The position numbers were made by a program, and so were the translations under genes. A DNA stretch of 64,000 nucleotides. Origin: an uncultured Bacteroides sp. Lineage in GTDB: Bacteria; Bacteroidota; Bacteroidia; Bacteroidales; Bacteroidaceae. The notes below the pieces were generated by a model. That model was not told the origin of the DNA. It searched no databases and saw only the letters and a list, made by a program, of their open reading frames with translations. Within the stretch, counting starts at the first letter, position 1. Each line of letters starts with the position of its first letter. This document shows positions 9,003 through 17,547 of this stretch, piece by piece. The stretch lies in assembly GCA_900766005.1 (NCBI GenBank), contig CAAFTU010000040.1:42327-106326 (forward strand), written 5' to 3'.

Positions 9003-9797
9003 TCATTCCTCGCTTTCTTCCTCGCCCGGTTCTGTATCCTCTAACATCTGCTGATAGATATCTGATTTAAGCTGCGCGTATCCGTTGGCTATCGCATTAT
9101 CAAAATCAATTATAACCAGTGCGGACCTCTCCATCAGCTCTTGCACGTCTTTAGATGCGTGTGCATAATACTCAGCTATCTTGCCGTAATCAAACACAAT
9201 GTGCCTGCTTGCAGCAACACGCAGAAACGCTTTAACATCGTCAGGAACGTCAGATACATTGATCTCTGCAACAATAGCGTTATACTTGTCATCATCGTAC
9301 AACTCTGCTATCAAAGGCGGCTGCTCGCTCTTAGGAGTATATACGGGAGCTTCAATCTTCTTCGTATATTCAACTTGATTGCTGCTACCCTCCTTTACTT
9401 CCTCTTCGCTGCTCCCGAAATCTATATCAGACAAACCCCAATCCAGCAGCTTTGCCGTATCGAAGTTCATCAGCTTTTCAACATCCCACTTTCCGTTATT
9501 TACGTTTGCTCTGATAATAATCTCCTGCTCCCTTTCTTCCGACAGCCCAGTAAGCAGCACCGAAGGCACTTCTTTCAGTCCGAGCTGCCTGCTGGCTTCC
9601 AGCCGTTGGTTGCCGTCTATTACCACCAGTTCGCCCGTTCTGTCAGACAAAACAATCGGATGCGCTTCAAAATAATCAGCATTATTCTGTATTGATTCTT
9701 TGAGCCGTTCCATGTCCTCTTTCGTTATCGTTCTCGGATTTCCCGGAAGAGGTTTGATGCTCTCTATCTTTCTGTATGTTATATCTTTCTTTTTCAT
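9003..9797 (-). CDS. ParB/sulfiredoxin-fold protein
   Basis: About 264 residues. The N-terminal domain has IKPLPGNPRTITKEDMERLKESI and VVIDGNQRLEASRQLG, the ParB-type GNQR box that binds nucleotide, followed by EIIIRANVNNGKWD. The C-terminal half is acidic and ends in a run of Glu. Free-standing phage ParB proteins of this kind are linked to DNA methyltransferases, glycosyltransferases and nuclease or CTPase activity rather than to chromosome partition. The gene directly precedes the glycosyltransferase gene. I chose ATG 9797 (MKKKDITYRK); ATG 9812 is an alternative. The 77 bases upstream contain a GATACCG hairpin. Confidence 0.8.
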   Translation of the reverse strand: MKKKDITYRKIESIKPLPGNPRTITKEDMERLKESIQNNADYFEAHPIVLSDRTGELVVIDGNQRLEASRQLGLKEVPSVLLTGLSEEREQEIIIRANVNNGKWDVEKLMNFDTAKLLDWGLSDIDFGSSEEEVKEGSSNQVEYTKKIEAPVYTPKSEQPPLIAELYDDDKYNAIVAEINVSDVPDDVKAFLRVAASRHIVFDYGKIAEYYAHASKDVQELMERSALVIIDFDNAIANGYAQLKSDIYQQMLEDTEPGEEESEE

Positions 9798-9889
9798 GAC
9801 TTTATAATACATAAAGATACCGAATAATCCTCACATAGACTACCCGGTATCGTTTTTGTTGCTGACATCATTTGTCAGTGATTGTTTTA

Positions 9890-10162
9890 CTATCCAATGA
9901 ATGCGAGTTTTAAAACATCATACGTTTTATCTATAACCGCAAACCTTAACGCTGTGCCCTCTTCCGCGATATCTCTTATTGCCAGGACATCATAAGTCGT
10001 TCCAGATTGCGACATAAATGCTGCTTCTTCGATTCGCCCTACTATCTTATCATCATCCTCGCTGATGAATAGGTTATCAAGCGAATTTAGTATGTGCTTG
10101 TTTAAGAACTCTTCCCCCAATACAGAGGCTATTTTGCTTTGATTTCTAAGTGCGTATCTCAT
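9890..10162 (-). CDS. Small phage protein, unknown
   Basis: 90 residues starting MRYALRNQSKIASVLGEEFL; it is soluble, alpha/beta, with an acidic middle (ISEDDDKIVGRIEE). It overlaps the end of the 173-residue gene by 4 bases, so it is co-translated with it. No family recognised. Confidence 0.62.
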   Translation of the reverse strand: MRYALRNQSKIASVLGEEFLNKHILNSLDNLFISEDDDKIVGRIEEAAFMSQSGTTYDVLAIRDIAEEGTALRFAVIDKTYDVLKLAFIG

Positions 10163-10674
10163 TTCCTCTTTGATTTGATCTCTCGAATCTTATTGTACAT
10201 CCTTTCTTCCGCTGCTTTGACGGCGGCTTCTTTGGCTGCCAGTTTGGACTTTGCCTTGATCAGTGTTTCATCTGTCTCTGCATTGAAAAACATATTGTTA
10301 GCGCACTGGTAGCTAATATATTTAGCTATTAACCTATTTACTTTCGAAACTTGCGCTTTTGCGGATGCAAGTTTACGTAAGTCCTCATTGAGCTGATAAC
10401 TCGTCCCAAACCGTTTATCATAGAAGCTGAGTGTCGTGGTCAGTTGATCTTTCGGGAATCGGCATCTGAACCTTGCTTCCCTCCATCTGATTACCCATTC
10501 CCGCTTAAAATACAACTCCCTGGGCAGGTCATATCGGTACAGCAGGGTACGGTTGCCCTGCTTGTCGTATCGGTAGATAGACACCAGCACCCATGTAACC
10601 ACCTTCAGTTCCTTTTCCGCTTTAGCCAAATCCTTAGCCTTCTGAAATAGGTCGCTAACATTCTCCTGTGCCAT
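10159..10674 (-). CDS. Phage coiled-coil protein, unknown
   Basis: 171 residues from ATG 10674 (MAQENVSDLFQKAKDL); the 10680 alternative would need TTG. The N-terminus is helical, the middle has TWVLVSIYRYDKQGNR and WREARFRCRFPKDQL, and the C-terminus is a Lys/Ala/Glu-rich coiled coil ending in KIREIKSKRK. It overlaps the cysteine-rich gene upstream by 20 bases and the next gene by 4 bases. Possibly DNA- or RNA-associated from its basic end, but no family is recognised. Confidence 0.6.
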   Translation of the reverse strand: MAQENVSDLFQKAKDLAKAEKELKVVTWVLVSIYRYDKQGNRTLLYRYDLPRELYFKREWVIRWREARFRCRFPKDQLTTTLSFYDKRFGTSYQLNEDLRKLASAKAQVSKVNRLIAKYISYQCANNMFFNAETDETLIKAKSKLAAKEAAVKAAEERMYNKIREIKSKRK

Positions 10675-10897
10675 CGTCAAACACTTCTACAAAATGTACG
10701 CATTTCCCATCGCTTCTTCCAAAATCTTCACAAGGGCCAATTGCAATATTAATATTTGATACTAAGAAATTATCACACATTTCTTGCATATAACAGTCCT
10801 TGCATGCAGATTTAAAATCGTTTTCATCTTCTACCACTTTCAGTTTCTTCAAACCGAACTGAAAGGTTTCTCCTACGGCAAATTCTTTCTTTTTCAT
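10655..10897 (-). CDS. Small cysteine-rich phage protein
   Basis: 80 residues beginning MKKKEFAVGETFQFG. Cysteines at about positions 32, 35, 40, 56, 65 and 80 (CKDC, QEMC, GPCEDF, GKCVHF) suggest metal binding. This small family (CKDC...C...GPC...R.DG..V.F) is frequent in Bacteroides prophages with no known function. It is preceded by a stem-loop at 10917-10940. Confidence 0.65.
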   Translation of the reverse strand: MKKKEFAVGETFQFGLKKLKVVEDENDFKSACKDCYMQEMCDNFLVSNINIAIGPCEDFGRSDGKCVHFVEVFDDGTGEC

Positions 10898-10916
10898 ATT
10901 TATTGTTTGTTTTAAT

Positions 10917-10940
10917 CTCTCCCTACCGAAGCAGGGAGAG
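10917..10940 (-). promoter_or_regulatory. 5'-leader stem-loop before small gene
   Basis: An 8-bp perfect stem (CTCTCCCT with AGGGAGAG) and 8-base loop lies about 20 bases upstream of the start codon of the cysteine-rich gene. It is one of several hairpins placed just before small genes in this prophage. Confidence 0.6.
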
Positions 10941-10946
10941 AGGTTA

Positions 10947-11006
10947 TTATCTCAGCAGCCAGAATATGACAGCTAAGAATAGGTAGTATAGTTTTGTTTT
11001 ACTCAT
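10947..11006 (-). CDS. Tiny membrane peptide (19 residues)
   Basis: The start codon overlaps the upstream stop as ATGA at 11003-11006. The product is MSKTKLYYLFLAVIFWLLR: a basic N-terminus and a single hydrophobic helix. The coupling overlap and composition argue for a real short phage gene, but at this length it could be chance. Function unknown. Confidence 0.4.
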   Translation of the reverse strand: MSKTKLYYLFLAVIFWLLR

Positions 11007-11644
11007 CTCTTTTTCAATTCCAATTTTGCTCTCCAACCAACTTCAAATCCAAACTTCAAGTATTCTGCCCACAACTCCAAGAACTGCTTGCCGAAATACA
11101 AAGCTTTTTCCCTTGTTTCTTGGCACAAGCGGAACCCATAGCCCGCATTCGCAGCCGAGGAACGATGACCCGTGCCCAGATAACCGAAGCCCGCAAGCGC
11201 ACCAGTATTCGCAGCCGCAGACAACATGCCCCCACGTTCATCTTCATTCATGTTTTCAATCTCTTGTTGGGTATATAGTGCAAAAACTGGGTAATAAAAC
11301 AATTTTGAGCCGGATGCATCCGGCTCCGGCATCCAATCTTTTCCCCACAGCGCACGGCTGATGGTTTCGAGCTTCATAAGTGCAATGATGTGAGGTTCCA
11401 CCTCATACTCTACACCATACAGATTCATGATTGGGTTCGGCTCATTGAATATTGGTTCTACACCCAACGCCTCACACGCATCTTCATAAGTTTTGATGGT
11501 GGTGTAATCATCGAGGTTGGGTTTCGGTTTGTCAATGAAATTACTTTCGTCACCAAAGAGAGCTATTAAAGCCTCTCTTGTTTCAGCAGAAGCGTTCTGA
11601 TATACTTCTGCTACTTTCTCTTTATTGATTGTTAATTCGTTCAT
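11003..11644 (-). CDS. Conserved Bacteroides phage protein, unknown
   Basis: 213 residues. The N-terminal helix (ATREALIALFGD) is followed by TYEDACEALGVEP, and the C-terminal half has a Gly/Ser/aromatic stretch (GYLGTGHRSSAANAGYG) then FRLCQETREKALYFGKQFLELWAEY. The same pattern recurs in many Bacteroides prophages and conjugative elements, always uncharacterised. It has no signal peptide or membrane segment. It ends in an ATGA overlap with the tiny membrane peptide. Confidence 0.7.
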   Translation of the reverse strand: MNELTINKEKVAEVYQNASAETREALIALFGDESNFIDKPKPNLDDYTTIKTYEDACEALGVEPIFNEPNPIMNLYGVEYEVEPHIIALMKLETISRALWGKDWMPEPDASGSKLFYYPVFALYTQQEIENMNEDERGGMLSAAANTGALAGFGYLGTGHRSSAANAGYGFRLCQETREKALYFGKQFLELWAEYLKFGFEVGWRAKLELKKR

Positions 11645-11645
11645 A

Positions 11646-11843
11646 TTATTTCCCTTCTTTTATTTCACTTAAACGCTCCATTCTTTTTCTAAATTCAAGC
11701 AGCAGAGATTCTTTGTTCGTTTCAATAAGCTTAGGAGGATTGATTTCTATTCCGTAATCTTCAAACAACTGACGCTCTAACTGTTTTATTTCTTCTTCAT
11801 TGATTTGTCCTTGAAGCAATGAAACTATAAGTTTATTATCCAC
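11646..11843 (-). CDS. Small helical phage protein, unknown
   Basis: 65 residues, MDNKLIVSLLQGQINEEEIK, with two amphipathic helices and high Glu/Lys content. It lies one base upstream of the 213-residue gene. No family recognised. Confidence 0.6.
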   Translation of the reverse strand: MDNKLIVSLLQGQINEEEIKQLERQLFEDYGIEINPPKLIETNKESLLLEFRKRMERLSEIKEGK

Positions 11844-11858
11844 GATTATCCCTCCTGA

Positions 11859-12332
11859 TTAAAGATAATACACAACCGCTTTATTTTCAGCCGCTATTCT
11901 TAGTATCTCCATGTACGTCTTATACATGTGAAGTATTGGACCTTTCAAGCAACTCTCTGCTTCATTTAATAGAACAAGAAAGTCTTTATAGAGCTTTTCT
12001 GCAACCGCATAGTCAAAGCAGCCTTCATTATCGGCAAAATTTATAAACTCAATGAAAGGAGCGTTGATGTATTTTTCTACATTCTCCCATACACATTCAA
12101 TAGAAACTCCTAATGCAATTTGACAAACCATTCTTCTTAATTCGCCATAAGTACTGCAAGGCCAATGAAAGCGTGGAGCTTCTATTTCTTCGCATTCATA
12201 GTAGCCTTCATCGAACTTAGATAGGTGCTCGATAGGTGAAAAATCTAACGTGTAGATATGGAGTGCATCTTCATTGTTTGCATCGGTTTTTTGAATAGGC
12301 TTCAGAACTTTAATAACTAATCCCATACTCAT
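11859..12332 (-). CDS. Phage protein, unknown
   Basis: 157 residues from ATG 12332 (MSMGLVIKVLKPIQK), which overlaps the upstream stop as ATGA; the longer reading would start at TTG. Mixed alpha/beta with a helical C-terminal half (EKLYKDFLVLLNEAESC). No family recognised; coupled translation suggests it acts with the 254-residue neighbour. Confidence 0.58.
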   Translation of the reverse strand: MSMGLVIKVLKPIQKTDANNEDALHIYTLDFSPIEHLSKFDEGYYECEEIEAPRFHWPCSTYGELRRMVCQIALGVSIECVWENVEKYINAPFIEFINFADNEGCFDYAVAEKLYKDFLVLLNEAESCLKGPILHMYKTYMEILRIAAENKAVVYYL

Positions 12333-13093
12333 TCCTCCCAATTATCAGTTGTACATAAAAGATGTTTCGTCTGGTCGTTGTAGGGGATACAGTACCTAAA
12401 AGAACTTCCAATACAAACGAATGGATATGATGTCTCTTTGCGTCTATCATAAAAATTAAATAGAGCGCATCTCCATCGACTTTTACAATCATCTCTCACC
12501 AACACCTTTTGAAACGGCTCGAACTCACACTCTTGCTTTTCCTCAATCCCAAAGAAGCGTTTGAGATATTCTTTGGCTCGTGGGTCGGTAGATGCTTTCA
12601 GAGCAACAATGAGCTGTTGTTTTTGTTCTTCGTTTGCATAGCCTTTTATATCCTCTCTATACCCAAAATAATTTTCTTCTCTATCAGGAAAATATAATTT
12701 TTCTGATTCTACACTTAATGCTACAAAAAACTTAGTCTTACAACAATCGGTGCATTCTTCAAACCTATTAAATATAACTACAACTTCTGGCAATACTACC
12801 AAAATATCCCCTTCTTTGTACTGCGTCCATTCGGGAACTTGGAGCATGAGGTCTTTATCATTTTCCATATAATCATTTATTCTCCCATCTAAAAATCTTG
12901 TTCCGTAACCTTGGTATCCATGGTCTCTTTCGTAAACAACGAGAATATGTTTATCGTCCCCACTCCTTAAATCCCAGAACGCAACTCTTGCGTCTTTACC
13001 ATCACGTGTCACTACCTTACCCAACTCTTCGCCAGCCTGAATCCGTTTTGCCCGCTCAACATCGAACGGTATTGTTATCATCTTTGTTCCCAT
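12329..13093 (-). CDS. Phage protein with repeated WxxxxFxxY/CIPYN-type domain
   Basis: 254 residues from ATG 13093 (MGTKMITIPFDVE); an upstream GTG at 13117 would overlap the 48-residue gene. The N-terminal half has VTRDGKDARVAFWD. The C-terminal part carries FEPFQKVLVRDD, then WRCALFNFYD, YPFVCIG and YCIPYNDQTKHLLCTTDNW, a small beta domain common in Bacteroides mobile elements and prophages with no assigned role. It is followed by an ATGA-coupled gene. Confidence 0.68.
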   Translation of the reverse strand: MGTKMITIPFDVERAKRIQAGEELGKVVTRDGKDARVAFWDLRSGDDKHILVVYERDHGYQGYGTRFLDGRINDYMENDKDLMLQVPEWTQYKEGDILVVLPEVVVIFNRFEECTDCCKTKFFVALSVESEKLYFPDREENYFGYREDIKGYANEEQKQQLIVALKASTDPRAKEYLKRFFGIEEKQECEFEPFQKVLVRDDCKSRWRCALFNFYDRRKETSYPFVCIGSSFRYCIPYNDQTKHLLCTTDNWEE

Positions 13094-13098
13094 ATCAC

Positions 13099-13245
13099 TT
13101 AATTTAAGCCGCCCCACACAGCGGCGTTATACAAATTATTAACGTACATCTCATATTCCCATTCTTCGCTCAGGAACTCAACCTTATCAGCTTCAGCCAT
13201 GCAGCGTTCAATAAGGTCTACATCTATTGTTTTTTCATCGTCCAT
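13099..13245 (-). CDS. Small acidic phage protein (48 residues)
   Basis: Reads MDDEKTIDVDLIERCMAEAD and continues as a single acidic helix to AAVWGGLN. It has an ATG start behind a stem-loop (13260-13283) and ends 5 bases before the next start codon, so it fills an otherwise empty slot in the operon. No family recognised. Confidence 0.55.
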   Translation of the reverse strand: MDDEKTIDVDLIERCMAEADKVEFLSEEWEYEMYVNNLYNAAVWGGLN

Positions 13246-13259
13246 ATTCCTAAAAATTA

Positions 13260-13283
13260 GGTGCGCTACTGCTGTGGCGCACC
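13260..13283 (-). promoter_or_regulatory. 5'-leader stem-loop before small gene
   Basis: Seven-base stem GGTGCGC/GCGCACC with a 10-base loop, about 15 bases before ATG 13245 on the minus strand. Same placement as the other leader hairpins of this prophage. Confidence 0.55.
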
Positions 13284-13292
13284 GGGTTAATA

Positions 13293-15809
13293 TTATACTG
13301 CAAACATCAAATCAAACAAGGTTGGTGAACATACCTCTTGCTCGGCTTCCTGCAAATAGCTCAGTCCGTCCCTCCAATAGTCGTAGTTAAGTTCAGTAGA
13401 CAAACCTCTGCGGCCTAACTTGACTGCGCAATACAGGACTGTCTGGATACCTCCGAATGGGTCAAATACAATTTCATCTTTGTTAGAGTATCGTTCGATA
13501 AGCCTTTCAACGATATCCAGCTGCAGCGGGCAAATATGATTCTGTCTTTTCTTCTGCGACTGCTTTGTATTCAGCGTTCGCATACGTGTGACATCATCCC
13601 ATACCCACGGCTTTTTGCTGACGGGATCCACGGCCATGAACGTCTTTGGGAGTTTGTTCATCTCTTCCAGTTCCTCGGCAAACTTGACGTGCTGCTCGTA
13701 GTTGTATATATGCTCCTTAGAAAAGTTTCTGAACACATTCCGTATCTTGTCTATTCCCATGCCCCTGACATCATCATAAGACAGCAGCGTATTCCCTGAG
13801 CTTTTCCAGCTAGCGTGTGCATCAATCTGCCAGCGTGCCAACGAATACTCTTTCTTATCTTTCGTTACAGGAAGGTCGGCGTATGCTCTTGATGTGTCAG
13901 TAGGCAGCTTGCGGAACAGCAGAACATATTCCGGGCACCCGATACCCATCTTAGAACCATCTTTGCACATCTCAGTGTATCCAAGTCGGTACGTCTGATT
14001 GTTTTCACGAACTACATCCGTATCTACTGTTATGCGCCCCATATATCTGAATCCATGCCGCATGTAGTGAAACACTGTCATTTCGCTGAACGGGTCAATA
14101 GTAGGCATACCGTCACCAGTAGCGTTACCAAACAGCACCCGGTCTTTTACATGTATGCAGGCCAGCCGTCCGGGCTTAAGGATACGCATCAGCTCCGGCG
14201 TAAGATAATCCATCTGTTCAAAGAACTTATCATTATCTTCGTTGTGGCCGAAGTCATTGTACGTAGGAGTATATTCGTAGTGGTTGCTGAATGGAATAGA
14301 TGTTACAATCAAGTCCACCGAATTATCTTCCATCTTCTGACACTCTAATACATTGTCATTGTTGATAGCTTTCCACCTTGCGCCGCTTCTCTCTTCCCGT
14401 TGGGCAAACATCCAGCGCATCATCTTTTCTTCCGCTTTCAGCCCGAAAAGACCATTCTCTTTCACTATCTCGGTCATCTTTGCAACCATATCGTTGTGCT
14501 GCTTCCACTTTTGCATGAAGCTCTTGTATATCTCCCCTTCGCTCTCAGCATACACGAGAAACAAATCAACCGGATGCTTTTGCATGAATCTGTAAATACG
14601 TGCAATCGCTTGGAACTTGTCATTAAAGCGATAGTCAATAAACATGATTGCTTTGTGACAATGGTACTGGAAGTTCAAACCTTCGCCAAGCATTTCCGGC
14701 TTCGCGGCCAAATACTTCAAATTCCCGTCCTTGAAATCTGCAATAACCTTATCTGCTTCATCATCGTCCTGGGAGCCGTAAACTGCCTTGCAGCCTGGTA
14801 TAGCCTTACAAAGTTCCTCCCGTTCCTTTTCAAGGTCGTGCCACAGCAGGAAATGATCATCTTTATTTTCTGGTCTGTTGATAATCTCAACTACCTTTGC
14901 AATCTTTTCCATCATGTTGTCGCGCCTTTCTTTAGCTGCATCAGCTAAGCCGAGAGCAGCTTCACGGAACATCTTCACCTGCCCGTCTCTATCAGTTCCG
15001 GCTGTTGAGTTATCCACCTTCACGACCTCTTCATGTACCCTCAGCTCCGGCAACTGGTATCCATCATCAGGATATCCGAGGTCGGACGGCTTCGTCAAAA
15101 ACAGCGACCACGTAGATACCCACAACCAGAACTCTTTTTCTTTGTGCGGATAGAGCGTAAGGTTATTCGCTTTCGTTGAATCACGCTGAAAGAATCTCGT
15201 TAAAGCCTGCCCGGTATCCATGATACCCAGATACCCGGCATAGTGAATCAGCTCTTTGTATCGGTTTGGTGAAGGAGTAGCAGTGGCCACAAACCGATAA
15301 GGCACGTTGGCAAACAAAGGCAGGAACTCTTGATAGGTCTTTGTTCCGAACCCCCTCAGCACGCTGGCTTCATCCAGTGAAGTAACGGTGAAATAGGAAG
15401 GTTCGATTCTTACACCGCTCTCTCCATCCCTTACACGCTCATAGTTCGTGATCATGATGTCAGTTGGAGAGTTTTCTACGTCCTGCATAGTCTTGACGTA
15501 TGTCACATCAATACCGAGATGCTGTTTCCCCTGCGTTAAAAACTCAACTATTACACGCTTCGGGCAAACAATCAATCCTTTGCCGCCCTTATGTTTCAGC
15601 ACCAGCCGGATGATTTCAAGCTGTGTTACCGTCTTTTGCATACCGAACGAGCTAAAGATAGCCCGGCACCCCCCAGCAATTGCCCACTTTACCGTATCTT
15701 TCACGTGAGGATAAAGCGAAGGTGTAATTTCTTCTTTTGATATTTCAAATCCGTACTGGCTGCTAATTGCCATCTTATTTTTCAAAAAGTCTGTATATTT
15801 AGTTTTCAT
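13293..15809 (-). CDS. SNF2-type helicase fused to DNA methyltransferase
   Basis: 838 residues. Residues 1-460 are a superfamily 2/SNF2 helicase: Walker A region FSSFGMQKT at 52-60 (Gln replaces the last Gly), GLIVCPKRV at 78-86, LDEAS at 145-149, FVATATPSP at 173-181, and a C-terminal lobe with LGEGLNFQ and FQAIARIYR at 399-407. Residues 475-838 are an N6-adenine or N4-cytosine methylase: motif IV appears as TSIPF at 503-507, and AdoMet motif I as FDPFGG near 790 followed by GRRGLSTELN. Such fusions are a known phage architecture for self-methylation of DNA. It overlaps the pcfJ-like stop by 4 bases. Both catalytic motifs are non-canonical, so activity is uncertain. Confidence 0.88.
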   Translation of the reverse strand: MKTKYTDFLKNKMAISSQYGFEISKEEITPSLYPHVKDTVKWAIAGGCRAIFSSFGMQKTVTQLEIIRLVLKHKGGKGLIVCPKRVIVEFLTQGKQHLGIDVTYVKTMQDVENSPTDIMITNYERVRDGESGVRIEPSYFTVTSLDEASVLRGFGTKTYQEFLPLFANVPYRFVATATPSPNRYKELIHYAGYLGIMDTGQALTRFFQRDSTKANNLTLYPHKEKEFWLWVSTWSLFLTKPSDLGYPDDGYQLPELRVHEEVVKVDNSTAGTDRDGQVKMFREAALGLADAAKERRDNMMEKIAKVVEIINRPENKDDHFLLWHDLEKEREELCKAIPGCKAVYGSQDDDEADKVIADFKDGNLKYLAAKPEMLGEGLNFQYHCHKAIMFIDYRFNDKFQAIARIYRFMQKHPVDLFLVYAESEGEIYKSFMQKWKQHNDMVAKMTEIVKENGLFGLKAEEKMMRWMFAQREERSGARWKAINNDNVLECQKMEDNSVDLIVTSIPFSNHYEYTPTYNDFGHNEDNDKFFEQMDYLTPELMRILKPGRLACIHVKDRVLFGNATGDGMPTIDPFSEMTVFHYMRHGFRYMGRITVDTDVVRENNQTYRLGYTEMCKDGSKMGIGCPEYVLLFRKLPTDTSRAYADLPVTKDKKEYSLARWQIDAHASWKSSGNTLLSYDDVRGMGIDKIRNVFRNFSKEHIYNYEQHVKFAEELEEMNKLPKTFMAVDPVSKKPWVWDDVTRMRTLNTKQSQKKRQNHICPLQLDIVERLIERYSNKDEIVFDPFGGIQTVLYCAVKLGRRGLSTELNYDYWRDGLSYLQEAEQEVCSPTLFDLMFAV

Positions 15810-17134
15810 GCTACCTGCTTAATTAAATTCATATTATCGTTTACAAGTTGGATTATCTTGTCATGGTACTGAGTGTTACTGTTGCACACACCTCTACTCT
15901 GCAATACTTGATAAGTCTTTAATGATACTTCTATCGTCTCAACCCTATTTCCAGCTCTGTCTTTTGCTGACAAGATAAGGCTGCTATCCTTGTCGTAGTA
16001 ACCGCAGGCGAATACGCAATGGTGCATCGCATTTCCTTCCGCTTCCATCTCGGCCACTGACTGTATAACCGTGATTACTATATCCTCATTGCCGAAGCAG
16101 ATACCGAAATACTTTCCTTTCTTGCTTGCGTAGCTACTTTCCAGTTCCGCCATCCTCTTAGCTTCCCTTTCCTTGTTTTCACGTTCTACCTTTGCTCTCC
16201 TTTTCGCAACAGCTTTATCGTGAGCAGTGCGCAGATCAGCAGGACAAACATAATATGCGTTGTGCGTATCCTTGCCTAAAAAGTCTAAGCAGTTAAGGTA
16301 ATCATACCACAACGGCACATCTTTAATCGCATAGCCGTTTTTATTGCATATCTTGACAGCATGCAGATAAGGCACACTTTTACTCCCGCTGCGAAGCAAA
16401 TAAGATAATACACCATATTGCTTCGTCTTAACAAGGAACTCAAACTGAGGATTGTGCAACGCTTTAAGCAGATCAACGACGGAACATCTCAGTTTTAGCA
16501 GTTCTTTGCTCCAGCCGTTTCGCTTGTATATTGGGTTTACAGATGCTCGCGGATAGATGGTATAGTAAGTCAAATCGAACATATCATCAAACGAATAATA
16601 CCCGTTTGCACTTGCATTGTGCTTCTTGATATCATAGCTTCCGTCTGTATCTTGCAGCCATCTCGTACCGTAGATGCTTCTCGTGTATTGCTTCCCGGTG
16701 ATATACTCCTTTCCGCTTGCGCTTATCCAGCACTGAAACCGCTCGTGGAAATATACCTCTACATCTCCACCTCGGTATATCGTACGCTCTCCATCGAAGC
16801 ACCGTACTACTGTCCACTCTTTGACTGTCTGCACGATTGCGTATTGCAGTTCGTCACAATAAAAGTTTTTAAGCGACCTGCTGTTTTTCAGTTCGATGGC
16901 CTTACCGCAATGCGGGCACACATAGCCGTTGACAGCATCACTCAATTTAATTCCTTTCTTTTGCTTTTGATGCACCTTTCCGCAGTTCGTACACCAAATT
17001 TCGCCTTTCCTATAAAGCCCCAGCTCGGACGATGGGAACTGTTTAACTCCATATCTGCGTTGGGCTTCCGTGAGAGGTGGCAACTTAGCAGCCATCTCGC
17101 ACAATTGCTTTTCTATTTTAGTCCGTGGTTTCAT
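15806..17134 (-). CDS. PcfJ-like protein
   Basis: 442 residues. The N-terminal third has two CxxC pairs (WCTNCGKVH near 48-56 and YVCPHCGKA near 71-79), probably a zinc ribbon. A Lys/Arg/Glu-rich helix precedes the C-terminal domain, which has MHHCVFACGYYDK, LILSAKDRAGNRVETIEVSL and QSRGVCNSNT, the signature of the PcfJ family. PcfJ was named from the enterococcal plasmid pCF10; phage homologues are common and uncharacterised. It lies 2 bases after pcfK and overlaps the helicase-methylase gene, suggesting a shared role in DNA metabolism. Confidence 0.85.
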   Translation of the reverse strand: MKPRTKIEKQLCEMAAKLPPLTEAQRRYGVKQFPSSELGLYRKGEIWCTNCGKVHQKQKKGIKLSDAVNGYVCPHCGKAIELKNSRSLKNFYCDELQYAIVQTVKEWTVVRCFDGERTIYRGGDVEVYFHERFQCWISASGKEYITGKQYTRSIYGTRWLQDTDGSYDIKKHNASANGYYSFDDMFDLTYYTIYPRASVNPIYKRNGWSKELLKLRCSVVDLLKALHNPQFEFLVKTKQYGVLSYLLRSGSKSVPYLHAVKICNKNGYAIKDVPLWYDYLNCLDFLGKDTHNAYYVCPADLRTAHDKAVAKRRAKVERENKEREAKRMAELESSYASKKGKYFGICFGNEDIVITVIQSVAEMEAEGNAMHHCVFACGYYDKDSSLILSAKDRAGNRVETIEVSLKTYQVLQSRGVCNSNTQYHDKIIQLVNDNMNLIKQVA

Positions 17135-17136
17135 AG

Positions 17137-17547
17137 TCAGAAAAAACTTAATTGCGCTGGATCATCTTGTTTCTTTCGCTTCCGGCCGGATACGGGAGTA
17201 GCTGGTGCCGGAGCAGGTGCATCAGGAATCTGGAATACCGTTTCAAGCCTTACCTTTTCGGCGCGGTTTGCAATCGCATCGTCAGAGCTGGCCACGTTTA
17301 CACCTTCCATTTCATCGCTTATCTGTATATCATCTTCGTCATAGTAATGCACAGCAAGCCCGTACACTTCTTCGTCAGTCATACATACTACACGGGAGTT
17401 TTTTTCATTCTTCTTTCTCACTTCCGAAACGATGAACGAACAGCACTCTTGTAGGTTTTTATTCTCCTTTGCGAACTTGGCAGCAAATAAAGTATCATTT
17501 GCCGCCTTTTCTTGCAGATATTTTTCAATCGTCTTTTCGAAACTCAT
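17137..17547 (-). CDS. PcfK-like protein
   Basis: 136 residues. An N-terminal helical region (MSFEKTIEKYLQEKA) is followed by CSFIVSEVRKK and MTDEEVYGLAVHYYDEDDI, the hallmark of the PcfK family, then a Pro/Ala linker and a short C-terminal tail ending DPAQLSFF. That tail resembles a protein-interaction peptide such as a clamp- or SSB-partner motif (QLSFF fits the QLxLF-type clamp-binding consensus), which is inference. It overlaps the next upstream gene by 4 bases and directly precedes pcfJ. Confidence 0.85.
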   Translation of the reverse strand: MSFEKTIEKYLQEKAANDTLFAAKFAKENKNLQECCSFIVSEVRKKNEKNSRVVCMTDEEVYGLAVHYYDEDDIQISDEMEGVNVASSDDAIANRAEKVRLETVFQIPDAPAPAPATPVSGRKRKKQDDPAQLSFF

